The notes under the pieces are model-generated. The model did not search any database. It saw nothing but the letters and a program-made list of their open reading frames with translations, and had not been told where the DNA came from. A DNA stretch of 38,564 bases from Conidiobolus incongruus B7586 (lineage: Eukaryota > Entomophthoromycota > Entomophthoromycetes > Entomophthorales > Conidiobolaceae), in the NCBI GenBank assembly GCA_000697335.1, contig JNEM01016843.1:1-38564 (forward strand), in the 5' to 3' direction. Made by a program: the position numbers and the translations under genes. Shown here piece after piece: positions 21,632 through 32,914 of the stretch; within the stretch, counting starts at the first letter, position 1, and each line of letters starts with the position of its first letter.

Positions 21632-24608
21632 ATGTTTTGGAGAAGTTATTCTCAGCCAGTGTCTAAAATCAACAACTTATTAACCGACCCCGATACTCAG
21701 CTTGAAGACTTGTTTACTCAAGATGATTTATTACAAGAGTGTAAACATAATAATCAGTTGATCAGCTTGTAAGTTAGCTTCCCCATCTTTTTCTAAATTT
21801 AATTTGATTTAATTGAATCTTGTTTTACTTACTCTTTATCCTGCTTTAGCTTATGTGAAGAACATAATATCAACAAATTAATCAACTATGCCGTTCATGA
21901 TTTAGAGCCCGAAGAAGGCTCTGAAGAATCTGCTGAAAGGTAAACATTTAACTAAATTCTCATTAATACTCAAGAGTTAATTTTTTGAGTTTTAACTGAT
22001 TCTGAATCCAATCTAATTTGAATTTTAAAGGTTTTCATATTTATCATCTGAAATATTAAACTCAGAAGTTTGGTCCATATGTGAAAGTCTCGTTCAGTCT
22101 ACCGAATCAATGGAATTATTATGGAGTTTCTTAGATAAACCTTCTCCTCTCGATCCCCACAAGGCAGCTCACTTTTCCAAAATTATTCTATCTTTGACTC
22201 AAAAGTGCCCTGAAGTATATAATTTAGATGAGCAAAAAATTAATTGTATTCTAAATGATATCTTATATAGATGAGAACTTTTATCAGTGAACAGCCCAAT
22301 ATCCCTTCTCAATTTTTAACCCACATAGCCTCTTCTCCTATAGTCGAGTTATTGCAAAAGTTGATAAATTTTAATCAAAACTCAGATCCTGATAGCCAGG
22401 TTAGTAAATATAGTTATCACTTCAAAATTTTTATTAAATACAAGCAATTTAGTGGTTTCCATCTTCAACTATAATATATGAATTATTAAATAGACTGGAT
22501 CCAAAGAACGATATCGAAGTAACTTAATAATACTCATATTTATTTCTTTCAATTTTTAATAATTCAATATAGATTATCGAAACTTCCAATCTTATTTTAA
22601 TTGAAATTTTAACATACAAGCCATTAGGATATGCTCATAACTTTTTAGGTGATTCTAGTTCCTGTGGTCTTATAAGAGAATTTTTAAAGTAACTCTTACT
22701 TTTAAGATCTTTGAATTATGTATTGTAACCATTCTTGCTATAGTCCTCTCGTTGTCGATAAATTTGTAAGTTGCTTAGTTGACTTAGACTCACCCAATTT
22801 CAAAGAAAGCTTCACTTTGACTACTCCAATTATTAACGAGCTTTTAAAACGTTTTCCACAGTAATTTAAACTATATACTGCATTTAGATATATTGGAAAA
22901 TTAATCGGTGATTTTAGAAATGATGCCAAACCTGAGTTGCTTGATGATTTCCAGGCTTCCGATTTCTTTCCATTAGTTGAAAGATTAGTAGAAAATGTTC
23001 CAAAACTTTGTGAATTAATTAGTACAGAAAAGAATAAGGTAAACTCTTAATTTTATAATATATATGATAACCTGATTTACTAACTCGATAATTTAGCCTG
23101 CTGAAATTACCAATTCAATTGGCTCCTTTGTTCCATTAGGGCCAATAAGATTAAAAGCTTGTGAACTTTTGGTTAACCTTTTCCAAGTTGGTTATAGAAT
23201 TCAAAATTATTTACACAAGATTCCTGAAGATTCAGAACAATCTATTAACTTAAAAAGTGAATCAAATGAATCGAATCCCGATAGAATTTCTATCAATCAC
23301 ACCAAGCCCCCTGAAGAAAATGACATGAATAGTCGATTATTCCATTCTAATATGAGCGAAACCATATTTAACAAATATTTAGAATGTCGAGTAGTGTCAA
23401 GTTTAATGGTAAAATAGCTTGATGTTATTCAATTTTTTCAATATTTATTATTAATTTAGGATCTCTTTTTCGAGTACAAATGGAACAACTTCCTTCATCA
23501 TCACATTTATCAATTATTACACCTCATGTTCTCAGTATCAGTAGAATCTGCTTCTGATTCATACAATGCTTTAATATTGGATTTTTTCTATGATAAATCA
23601 TTAATTTCTCGCATTATTGAAGCTCAACATTTGAATAATTCTGAATCGTAAGTCTTGAATTAAATACTATTTACTTAATGTAATCATTAATTATTATTAA
23701 TTTTAGACTTAAATTTGGTGGCACGAGATTAGGATATATGGGCTATGTTACTTTAATTAGTGAAGAATTTTCTAAATTTTTAGATAAAACACCTCAATCA
23801 TTCACTAAACCTTTTGAATCTCAATTAAATGACTCAGAGTGGCAAAAATATCTTACAGAAACACTCCCAGATCAAAAGGAGCTTCAAGACCGTGTCCTTG
23901 GCGGTAAGAGTATTGCCTCTTTCTATCGGCCCGCACACTCCTCTTATGTTAATGATGATGACTATCAAGATAATGACCCTGAAAATTACAGAGATGAGGT
24001 GGATAATTACGATCAGCAGGATTTGAACGATGATCAACTTACTAGATTTTTACAGGGACAGGATATGGAAGGCGAAGGTTATGATATTAATTTCCAAAAC
24101 GATGAAGATGAAGATGACGATGACTATTATGGTGCCGAAATAGGATGGGAAGAGTAATGGTTTATTTGACATCATCGAATTTGTATTTTCACTTATTTTA
24201 TCTTTTTAGTAATTATAGAGTTTCTCAATCTTACGTTCAAGAATTCCACAAGAAAAATATGGGCAACTTGGTAAGCAGATATTATACCATACTAATAATA
24301 TAGTACTCTTAACAGCCTGATTTTAGCAAAGATATTTTTCTGATGATGATGAGATTGATGATGACGATGATGATGAGGATTCTGATTCTCAGGTAATATC
24401 CTTCATAAAAACGTGAAATTATACTCTTATTATTTAATTTTAGAATATCCTTGATCCCTCTCCTACAAAATCAGGCAATCCTTCCAATGATGTTGAAGCT
24501 GTATCTAACTCTCTTCAAAATATAAAGCTTGAAGCTACTCAAGAAGATTCGAATACCAATTCTGAAACTCAACTCAATGAAGCAAACGAAACTTCGTCCA
24601 ATCAATAA
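21632..24608 (+). CDS. SAPS-domain protein, Sit4/PP6 phosphatase regulatory subunit
   Basis: Fourteen exons (21632-21768, 21850-21939, 22031-22214, 22271-22399, 22453-22518, 22573-22688, 22744-22860, 22918-23038, 23097-23408, 23460-23647, 23707-24153, 24210-24270, 24327-24392, 24444-24608) join in frame to give 732 residues. SAPS hallmarks appear in order: MFWR start, LEDLFTQDDLLQECK, FLSEQP-like FISEQPNIPSQFLTHI, LLNRLDPKND.E.HETSN-type segment, ETIFNKYLECRVV, DLFFEYKWNNFLHHHIYQLL and GTRLGYMGYVTLI. The C-terminal 200 residues are very acidic (runs of Asp/Glu). Proteins of this family (yeast Sap4/155/185/190, human PP6R1-3) bind and direct the Sit4/PP6 catalytic subunit in G1 progression and TOR signalling. 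The exon-7 to exon-8 junction has two in-frame acceptors. Confidence 0.93.
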
Positions 24609-26333
24609 TCGTTTTAAGTATTTAAAGAAGATCTTATAATACTTACTTAACAATTTCCAACTTTCGTGTAAAATCATATTTTGATATTCCAAAAAATATT
24701 TAGCCCGATGACTATCTTATCCCGCATTCATTTTAATCCAATTTTACTTCTAATAGACACATCTCGACAGTCACACCACAACTTCATGAAGTTAATCCAT
24801 TTTATCCTTAATTTTCTTAACTACCATTTCGATTCCTCAAACCGTCATATTGAGTTTATCATCTGAATAATTATTTCAAACCTTTTTTATTTACAAAATA
24901 TGTAATATTGTAATTAACAATTGAATTTTCTTCCATTATTAATAAATTTAATTATAATATTTAATACTTGACGATTTTATGAGCAATTTATGGTTGTGTT
25001 TTGTATAATTATAATTTTATCTCAGCTAATATGAAAAATCAAATTCCAAAAATCTGCTATTTTCACCTTGGTCAATTATATATAAATATTATTGTATACA
25101 GTGCAAAATTGTATTCGATTTGAATATAAATTACTATAATAAATAACAATAGTTTAATTATGTATATGGTTTCATTTATATATTTAATGCGATTTTAAAA
25201 CTATAATTTCAAAAAATTAATAATATGACTGTATTATGGAAATTTAAATAAGGTCAATTGATCATCAATAAATCAAATCCTTACTTTAAATGTTAAATAT
25301 TATATCATTGAAACTGTACTGAAATGGAAACATAATCTCAATTTTTAATTCTTTCAAAATATTTATTATAGCCAATTATTTTTTATCATTAGTGATATAA
25401 AGTTTCTTTACAATTCTGTTGGAAATACATTTAATGGTATTATTTAACTCATGTTTTGTCAAATGAAAATCTTTATTCATTCAACAGTAATCATATATAT
25501 ATCATAAAAAACCTTAAAATATGTATATTATATCTATAAAGACCATCTATAACTACTAATCTTTATATAATTCTTGAAAATATATTCAAAATATCGATTT
25601 AATATATTTGATTGTAAAATTATTGATGAAGTTTAAGAAAATTTATTCAAATATACTAAGATAACAATTATAATTTTGAAAAAGTAGATTTTTAGTATAT
25701 AATAATTAATTTATTGAATTTTTATATGTTTAATAATATATTATAAAAAGTAATATAGCCTAAAATAAGAAATAATAGTCATAAATATTAAATTATATTT
25801 TCATACTCAATACAATCCTGAATATTGAAATTGGATCATATTTAAAATTGTTTATTTGATTTGAATTTTATTTCCAATATTATCAATCACTAAATAGATA
25901 TATATGATTGGGTATTTCAATTGTTTTAATTACTACCCTTATTAGCAAACTTCTTTAAAATAATAACGATTTTAAAAATACTAGTCAATTTGTTTCAATC
26001 TAGCTAGCAGTTATTTTGATACCAATAAAGTAAATAAAGTTATACATTAGATTTTAACAGAGTTTTAAAATGTATTGATTGGTCTAATTCATTTTAATAA
26101 ATAGTGATTGTGAAAAAGTAATTTTATGCTTATGTGGACTTATGGAGATTTATTGTTGGCTATTTGATTAAAAATGATTTGTAATATGATGAAATATAAT
26201 ATGATATCACTAATCCCATAAATAAGAGTATCAATGAATTGATATTGAATAACATAAATACTCCTTAATTTCGTAAAATTCAATTTAATCCAATCTCAGT
26301 TTAATAAAATAATTTGATTATTATATAAGAATA
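24609..26333. other. AT-rich spacer, no gene seen
   Basis: 1.7 kb between two plus-strand genes, with no supported frame, RNA gene or repeat. The start is presumably the 3' region of the SAPS gene and the end the promoter of the RAD51AP1-like gene. Confidence 0.45.
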
Positions 26334-27092
26334 ATGTCCGATAGTTCGCGTCGCCCACAAAGATCTAAAAAACCTCCAGTTGATTATTATCAGGGAATAG
26401 ACTTAGCTGCGTTGAGCGACGACGATTTTGAAGATAACTTTTACAAGCCTTCTAAATCACGTTCAGAAACTTCATCTAAAAATTCTCAATCTCAGAAATT
26501 AACTCAGTCCCCAGCTAAAGAAAAACCTGTATCAGATAATGACTATGGATCATCTAGAGGTTCTCCAGTACCTGAATCCAAGCTCACTAACGCTAAAAAG
26601 CAAACCAAGAGAAGTTATTCTGAAAGTGAAGACGAATTCAATTTGAGTGAGGATGACTTCTCCGAAGAAGAGGATGAAGGATCTGAATTTGAAAGTGACG
26701 ATAGTTTCAGTGGTAAAAAGACAACTAAAAAGAAAGCAACTGCAACAAAAAAGAGTCCCGTCAAGAAAGCTCCTGCAAAGGCTTCGGCTGCCAAGACAAC
26801 AAAGACAACAAAGGCTGTATCCAAAGTGACAAAGCCTTCAACGACCACAAACACCGCCAAACCAGTGCCCAAACTAGCAGTGAAAGTTCAATCTCTACCT
26901 TCTCTAGTAAAATCTTCCACTACTACATCTTATATTCCTAAAAGAAACGTCCCACCATCACTCAAAAAGGTGTCTAGCACAGGAGGCCAGATTCCTGATG
27001 GCATTCACTTTTTTGGAGACAAAATTGGTCATCCTAGAGTGGGCCTTTCGAAATTAGTTAAAATACCATCACTACATCCCTCCAGCAAATAA
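26334..27092 (+). CDS. RAD51AP1-like recombination accessory protein
   Basis: A single-exon frame of 252 residues. The N-terminus (RRPQRSKKPPVDYYQGIDL, then SDDDFEDNF) matches the opening of vertebrate RAD51AP1 (basic-KKPVNYSQF-SDDDDF). The last 20 residues (PRVGLSKLVKIPSLHPSS) match the RAD51-binding C-terminus of that protein (LGLSRLARVKPLHP). Between them lie an acidic Ser/Glu/Asp block (about residues 95-122), a Lys/Ala/Thr-rich histone-H1-like stretch (about 127-170) suited to DNA binding, and a VPPSLKK segment. RAD51AP1 stimulates RAD51-mediated strand pairing. The same job here is inferred from the two end motifs, since the middle is low complexity. No introns, unlike most neighbours. 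Confidence 0.72.
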   Translation: MSDSSRRPQRSKKPPVDYYQGIDLAALSDDDFEDNFYKPSKSRSETSSKNSQSQKLTQSPAKEKPVSDNDYGSSRGSPVPESKLTNAKKQTKRSYSESEDEFNLSEDDFSEEEDEGSEFESDDSFSGKKTTKKKATATKKSPVKKAPAKASAAKTTKTTKAVSKVTKPSTTTNTAKPVPKLAVKVQSLPSLVKSSTTTSYIPKRNVPPSLKKVSSTGGQIPDGIHFFGDKIGHPRVGLSKLVKIPSLHPSSK

Positions 27093-27759
27093 TTGCCTAA
27101 CTTATCCTGAATCCATTTGTTACTAACCTTTCGCTTGTATTGTATTAACCCAATTAATTGATCACTTTCATCCGGATATGTTAAATTATTTGACCGCATA
27201 TTTTCATTTTCATCAACATCACTAATATGATTTATTATTTTAATAACAAATAACCGTCCAGTATTGATAATATAAGGCATATCTTTTTTCAATATTTTAA
27301 TTATTCCAACTCTCTACAATGAAAGTATTTGAAGCATATGATGTTCATTTCGTGCCCGCTTTATCAATATCGATTAATCCATTATTTTAATTTAGCACAC
27401 ATGATCTAATATAGATTGGACTATCATTCTATTTTAATATCTTTGATTACCACCATAAATTATTAAATTCTATTAATAATTTTTATAACATATTAATATT
27501 CAAATGTCTATATTATTCAATTGAAGTCAAAATAAGTAAGTCTATTTGTCAATATACTTTTACTAAATATTATTAGATAAAAATATAATCTATAATCTAT
27601 TATCTATAACTCTTCCATTACATATGATTCTTTTTAATGAAATTGATTAATTGATGATTTAAGCTTGAATATACTTCATTCACTACTTTTATTTGAATAC
27701 AATGTTTTAAATTTTGTTGGGATGACTTTAATCAACTAAAAGGTTGATTAAAAATTTAT
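27093..27759. other. AT-rich spacer
   Basis: The first 200 bases are the 3' region of the RAD51AP1-like gene. Nothing else is supported. Confidence 0.4.
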
Positions 27760-27960
27760 CAATTACCAGAATTTGTTGAGACCAACTAAATAGGTGTTAA
27801 CTTTTGGGTCTGGTAACCATTGAAAATATTCTCTAAACACATTCAGTGTATAAAAAGCAGTTAAGGTGCTAAAAAGTTTATATAAGAAATTAATCTGAAT
27901 GCCAATAGATAACCAAATATCTAATAAATTAGACCTAAAAGTAACAAACAATAGTAACAA
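27760..27960 (-). mobile_element. Fossil of a Ty3/Gypsy-like retroelement (reverse-transcriptase fragment)
   Basis: A minus-strand stretch encodes a short segment (FSTLTAF, then FREYFQWLPDPKVNTYL) resembling the reverse-transcriptase core of Ty3/Gypsy elements (FSTLDAF..YWQWPLDPKVQ.YL). It is broken, and only this part is recognised. No terminal repeats were found. Flanking sequence up to about 28.4 kb is less AT-rich and may belong to the same element. It looks old. Confidence 0.4.
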
Positions 27961-28840
27961 GTTATATATACATTTATAGGAAGTAGGGGAAGGTAATAAT
28001 AACCTACAGTGTTATCTTACAGAAGAATAAAAAATCCAGCCCCACATTACAATTGTTTAATTTATTTAAATAAATAGATGTTCTGCTTAAGGTTTTTTAC
28101 TTTAAGCTGAAAGGTATTTATAATAATATAAAGAATTCTAAGACTATTAATCACATGGTAAGGTATAAAAGGTGTTTTTAGGTTTAGAATAGTGTCTTTA
28201 AATTAGGGTTGTAGATTTTAATACTGGCTTAGCTAAAATTGGTAAATCCTTGATTTATAGTCAGATTTGGTTTGATTGTCCATAAATAGTAATGGTTATA
28301 CCCTAGTTAATAGCCACTATGATAAAATATAACTAATTATAAGCTATTTCATAACATTAGGGAATTATAATCCAAAAATATTTCAAATTCAGTAATCTTT
28401 GAAGATATCACAATATTTATAAACCCATATAATAAAAGAGTAAAATTGAAATCAATATCATTATCTTTAATTATTTTCATTTTCTGAATATTTTAAGCTC
28501 AAAGGTGAATATATCTAATATCTTGAATGCTATTAATACAAAGTTAGTGATTTAGAATAATAATAGTCTAAGTATGACCAAAATAATATTAAAATATTTT
28601 TGGAATATAATTTATTCTAATAATATTGCACATGTCAAATTACAATTATTTAAAATTTATCTGATGTCTTAAAATTTTAAAATAAATATATATTGTTAAA
28701 AATTGTGGAATATAAAAATCAAATAAAAATAATAAATGAATTGAATATTATTTAATGTTTAAATGTAAAAACTATAATAATCAAATATTAAATAAAAGTG
28801 CAAAAATGGTATAATTTAAGTTAATGGTACAATAAAAAAT
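27961..28840. other. Spacer between the retroelement fossil and RPB11
   Basis: The first 450 bases have more G than usual for spacers here and may be more of the fossil. The rest is AT-rich and probably the 3' region of the RPB11 gene. Confidence 0.35.
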
Positions 28841-29718
28841 CTAGAAAAATTCAACACCTCCATCATTACGATTGGAATCGTATCTCGATGGTGAATTGTC
28901 AAATTGATTATCTTGACCCATTCCACCCATTGAATCTATTAAAATAAGTTAATAACTGTATAAATTGAAGCAATGACAAAAAAACATTTACCATAACCTC
29001 CAATGTTGGAAATATCTCCCTCTTCATTCTTAGGATGGACGACGCCTATGTTATCCTTCTTAAAGTTCTCCAATCTAGATTCGAGCTTTTCAACTGTTAA
29101 ATCTTCACCTAAGCCGCGATCTCCAGCAGCGGTCATAAGTTCGAAAGGATCGGCATTCTTGAGCAAATTGTACTGGGATTGCATTTGCTCGTAATGGCAT
29201 TGACGGAAGTTCTTTTTGGGGATCTTTTTAATATCCCAAGGTTTTGGACTTCCGGGAAGTTCTTCAGGTGGATGAGTGTAGAATTGAGACTGAACATATG
29301 CTTCCTCTCCTTCATCTAATAGTTGACCAAGTTTACGATTCTTTTCTTCGTCAATCTTTCTCTGAATAAAAGGTTGTAACTTTTGGCCTTCAACTTCCAT
29401 GCTGAGTTTTTTGATTAGGATATCGATTTTAGAAACGAGGTGAAGTAAAGCATCAGATAAACATGACTTAACATCGCAATCAGGTTTGGTTTGAATACGA
29501 AGTTCCAAAGAATTAATTAAAGGATGAGGTATTCTGTAACCGACGAAAGTAACTCTAGAATCTCTGAGCAATTGACCTCTTAATAAATTACCAAGGGTGT
29601 GATCTTCCTTCTCAATAGTGACGAGACAAGCATTTGGGATAACTGGATCGGGTACAATATTTAATTTTTTCTGGCCTGGAGCTAATAAATATAATTCGAA
29701 ACGATCTGGTTGATTCAT
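28841..29718 (-). CDS. RPB11: RNA polymerase II subunit RPB11 with long C-terminal extension
   Basis: Two exons (28992-29718, 28841-28935) give 273 residues ending in TAG. Residues 1-115 are RPB11: MNQPDRFELYLLAPGQKKL, ITIEKEDHTLGNLL-type motif (here VTIEKEDHTLGNLLRGQLL), HPL, ELRIQTKPDCDVKSCL and a C-terminal helix. This subunit pairs with RPB3 in the Pol II assembly platform. Yeast and human RPB11 stop at about 117-120 residues. Here the same exon runs on for some 150 more residues, with an acidic/basic helix (FIQRKIDEEKNRKLGQLL), HPPEELPGSPKPWDIKKIP, FRQCHYEQMQSQYNLLK, GDRGLGEDLTVEKLESRL and a Gly/Asn/Asp-rich tail. I do not recognise the extension. Its conserved look suggests a folded partner domain rather than read-through junk. 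Confidence 0.92.
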
Positions 29719-30440
29719 TATTTATTTATGATTATATTTTATTTTATTATTGGTTAATTTTATATTTAATTAGACTTGTCTCTGGCATCTAATTTCAAAA
29801 ATATCAAAATTAATAGATATCAAATTATGGGATGAATTTTGTTTTAATTTCAATTAATTATTTAAAATAAAAACGAGATCATAATTTTTGGAGAATATTC
29901 AATCATCTTAATAACTGATTACTGCTCCTTTTACTATTAGATATCATAAAATTATGTTAATTTCATTTCATTGACCTGTTCACATACGTCTAATATTAGA
30001 TCGATAAAATAAAGCTAGAAACTATAGCCTCAAAGATTCGATTTTCAATCCAAAACCCAATATCGGAAAAATCATCATATCACTTATTCATGAATAATAT
30101 TATAATTTAGAATTACTAAGATTCATAAAAAGGAGATATAAAACAAATATGGAACAATGTTTTATTAGCCATAGAAGTGAAATGGATGAAAATTTTGTAA
30201 TCCCCTCAATAAAAATCAAAATAATCGCAATTACAACTATTGGTCCAATTTTCAAGCCCCTGATTCTATTTCATTTGCTGGACTTAAATTATAAAATTAC
30301 AGCTATCGGTAATATAAATTAACTCAATTGAACTCCTCTTAACTTATTTTTGATGAATTTTTAAGTGACTGGCTCATATCATACTCTTCTTATATTCTAT
30401 TCATTTCCAATACTCGTTTATTATTATATATTACGTAATT
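29719..30440. other. Divergent intergenic region
   Basis: Separates RPB11 (minus) from the PQ-loop gene (plus) and must carry both promoters. No other feature is supported. Confidence 0.45.
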
Positions 30441-31489
30441 ATGGCAGTAACATCTACTTCCAGTTCCAATATATATAAAGAAATATTCGGTACTATTGGA
30501 TTAATACTGTGGTCTATTCAATTGGTTCCTCAGGTTTATAGTAATTACAAATATAAATTATCCGATGGTCTCTCAACGAGTGCTCTTTTACTATGGATAT
30601 CAGCCAACATATTTCAATGCATCTATTCTATTCAGTACCAACTAGCTATACCGTTGATTCTTCAACCTCATTTTTTTATGGCACTTTCAGTTATTTGTTT
30701 GGTTCAGAATTATCATTATACGAGGTATATATTTTATATATGGTTTAATATATTCAAAATATTAAATGATTATAGGGCCAATACAGCAATTATTCCAACC
30801 CTTGTACTATTAATTAGCATTACAATATTTTTAACAGGGCTTGAGATGAGTTCAATATTTATGATAAGTGTAATATTAACATAATGTTTATCAAATGAAA
30901 CTTATACTAATATCAATTTGTTTGTAGTTTTCAAGTCATACAACACAAAATACCATAGGTTTTTTAGTAGGAATCATTTGTCCTGTGTTATTAAGTTTGG
31001 GATTTTTAAAACAAATTTATGAAATTATCAGTAATTTTAAAACAATCACTAGTTAATATAAAATTGATTAATACTTTTTAATTTTTAGGGGATAAAAGTG
31101 GCAATGGATTGAGTAAACTATTCATTGTTATGGATATACTGGGCGGTTTATTCTGTATTCTAAGCCTATTATTCCATGATCATTTCGATTGGGTTGCATC
31201 TTTAACGTATGGTGTAGTAGTGATTTTAGATTTAATACTATTTACACTGTGTATTTATTATGAAAAATCTACCAACAATTTGAATCAATCCTCAAGCTCT
31301 AGACAATCGGTATCTCAACTTGAAACAGGCTTGAATTTTGGAGTAAATTGTAGTGGTTCTTTAGATAGTAGGACATGTTTAAATGCAACAACATCTCGAG
31401 TGGTTGGAAGAATGTCTCAAATGAATGCCATTCCCATTGACATTAATATCAGTTTTAACACGTTTTCAACCTCTTCACATTCCATTTAA
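30441..31489 (+). CDS. PQ-loop repeat membrane protein
   Basis: Four exons (30441-30724, 30776-30869, 30928-31051, 31089-31489) give 300 residues. The third intron is only 37 nt. The first PQ-loop is clear: LILWSIQLVPQVYSNYKYK, SDGLSTSALLLWISANIF. The second is SLGFLKQIYEIISNFKT, then SGNGLSKLFIVMDILGG, with Lys-Gln in place of Pro-Gln. About seven hydrophobic segments are visible, as in the cystinosin/Ypq/SWEET-like superfamily, followed by a cytosolic Ser-rich tail of about 75 residues. Relatives move cystine or basic amino acids across vacuolar or lysosomal membranes, or act as receptors such as S. pombe Stm1. The substrate here is unknown. Confidence 0.85.
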
Positions 31490-32069
31490 TTATACATTGA
31501 AATATATTAATTGTAATTTTACCATTTAAAATAAATATTATATTCTTAATTCAAAAGAAACAAGAAATTATCAAATATAATCATTATTATAAAAATAAAT
31601 AATTGTATTTATTGTGAAAAAAGGAGCATAACTAAAAATTCTTTAATTAGAGTTTTAATTAAACAATATTATTTATATTAACTGACACTTTCCAAATATT
31701 TCTGCAATTTTGATTCAATAATATATATAAATTTAATGATCCCTTAAATATGGACTTCTTTTCAAATCTCTATCTTTGTAGAATTGATTATCTATCTATT
31801 TGGTGGTTTTTTTTATATAATCTGCTTCTCATTAGTTTATCTTTTGGTGTGATTTTTTATGACATTAGTATCATCCTATCATATTGGGGAGTTATGAAAA
31901 TCTTGGATGTTTATAGATTGTTTGCATTTGATAGTAACTATGTTTGCATACATTAGACCCTTATTTCATATTATCCCTTGCATGATCATTTTTTCCTGAG
32001 AATCATTAATCGTTGTTTAATGGCAAAATATCAATTTTGATTTTTGAAATTTATCCTATATTTTTGCAT
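31490..32069. other. AT-rich spacer with a weak hydrophobic frame
   Basis: A frame of 68 codons at 31750-31956 (+) is highly hydrophobic with many Trp, Tyr and Phe (IWWFFLYNLLLISLSFGVIF). It could be one or two membrane helices of a lost membrane protein or a chance product of T-rich DNA. I do not call a gene. Confidence 0.3.
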
Positions 32070-32540
32070 TACTCTCACCAATCGAGTGACTGACGGACAT
32101 TTTTTCACGTGTCCCTCGAATAGGTGGCTATACTATCGAGTGAATTCCCTTACTTGGTCCCGGACAGCCACTATAAGAGATTCATCTAACCCCGTCAAGA
32201 ATGAACCTGCTAAGGACTATAAAAACTTATATAAGTTCACTAATAAAAGATGATAAATTGGTTACTACCAAATTAGGCAACCAACGGTTGTTTGATTCAT
32301 TTAATTTGAAACGTGTTTATTCTGGTTAAGTTGATCTGGACACAATGTCCGACTTAGCTCTAGTAGACCCTAGAGTAACCCCATACGATGAAGCAGTTAG
32401 GGTTCGTTTGGCCGCCCAGCTCGTAGCTGCTGCTCCCCATATGGTAGGAAAAGTGCCCGCCTATTTGGAAACTCCGTTCGTCAAAACGGTAGTGGAAATC
32501 GGACTGTCGTTGTTACTTGAGGCAATATTACATTAAGTCA
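32070..32540 (+). other. GC-rich island of unknown origin
   Basis: These 470 bases are visibly richer in G and C than anything around them (for example CACGTGTCCCTCGAATAGG and GGTCCCGGACAGCC). They contain a TATAAAAACTTATATAAG box-like segment near 32217, AATAAA near 32245, a CAACC-AAC-GGTTG hairpin near 32280, and an open frame at 32345-32536. The order promoter-like, polyadenylation-like, leader, start codon recalls the end of a mobile element. I see no paired repeats and no diagnostic protein motif, so its nature is open. Confidence 0.45.
32345..32536 (+). CDS. Small protein frame of unknown family in the GC-rich island
   Basis: A 63-residue frame with its ATG in the context GACACAATG. 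The product is rich in Ala, Val and Leu (VRLAAQLVAAAPHMVGK, then VVEIGLSLLLEAILH) and looks like two or three helices without charged runs. Codon use, with many GCC, GTA, CCC and CTC codons, differs sharply from neighbouring genes. That points to a different origin or recent arrival. It may be a small gene, a first exon, or the start of a longer frame of a mobile element. I recognise no family. Confidence 0.35.
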   Translation: MSDLALVDPRVTPYDEAVRVRLAAQLVAAAPHMVGKVPAYLETPFVKTVVEIGLSLLLEAILH

Positions 32541-32914
32541 ATTGTATTTTCATTGATTATGATTTCAGTTCCAAATATAATGATGACGCAAGCATTATGA
32601 GTTGAAAACAATTGATATCAATATTCAAATAAATATATTATAAGCATATTGTATATAATAATTAACATATACTATTTAAATTCTATTAAAATATATTTTT
32701 CAAAGTCAATAATATTATTATTTTTAATTTAATATTAACCAAATTCAATAAGATCCTTATATTGTAGATAATAAATTTGGAATATGAAACAATCCCATAA
32801 TGTAAACTTGATCAATTGTATAATTTATTAATTGCTAATTTGGGTCATAGCAAATATCACAATAATTTCAATGAATACTCCAACATTTAATTAATATTAA
32901 AATACGCTATAATT
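32541..32914. other. AT-rich spacer
   Basis: No feature seen. It probably includes the promoter of the coiled-coil gene at 32915. Confidence 0.4.

Noticed and set aside
22215-22270. Frameshift or truncation of the SAPS gene at the TGA near 22273
   Set aside because: A GT..AG intron at 22215-22270 in phase 0 restores the conserved FISEQPNIPSQFL segment, so the gene is intact.
31750-31956. Membrane-protein gene
   Set aside because: T-rich DNA readily encodes hydrophobic frames. There is no family motif and no neighbouring exon in phase.
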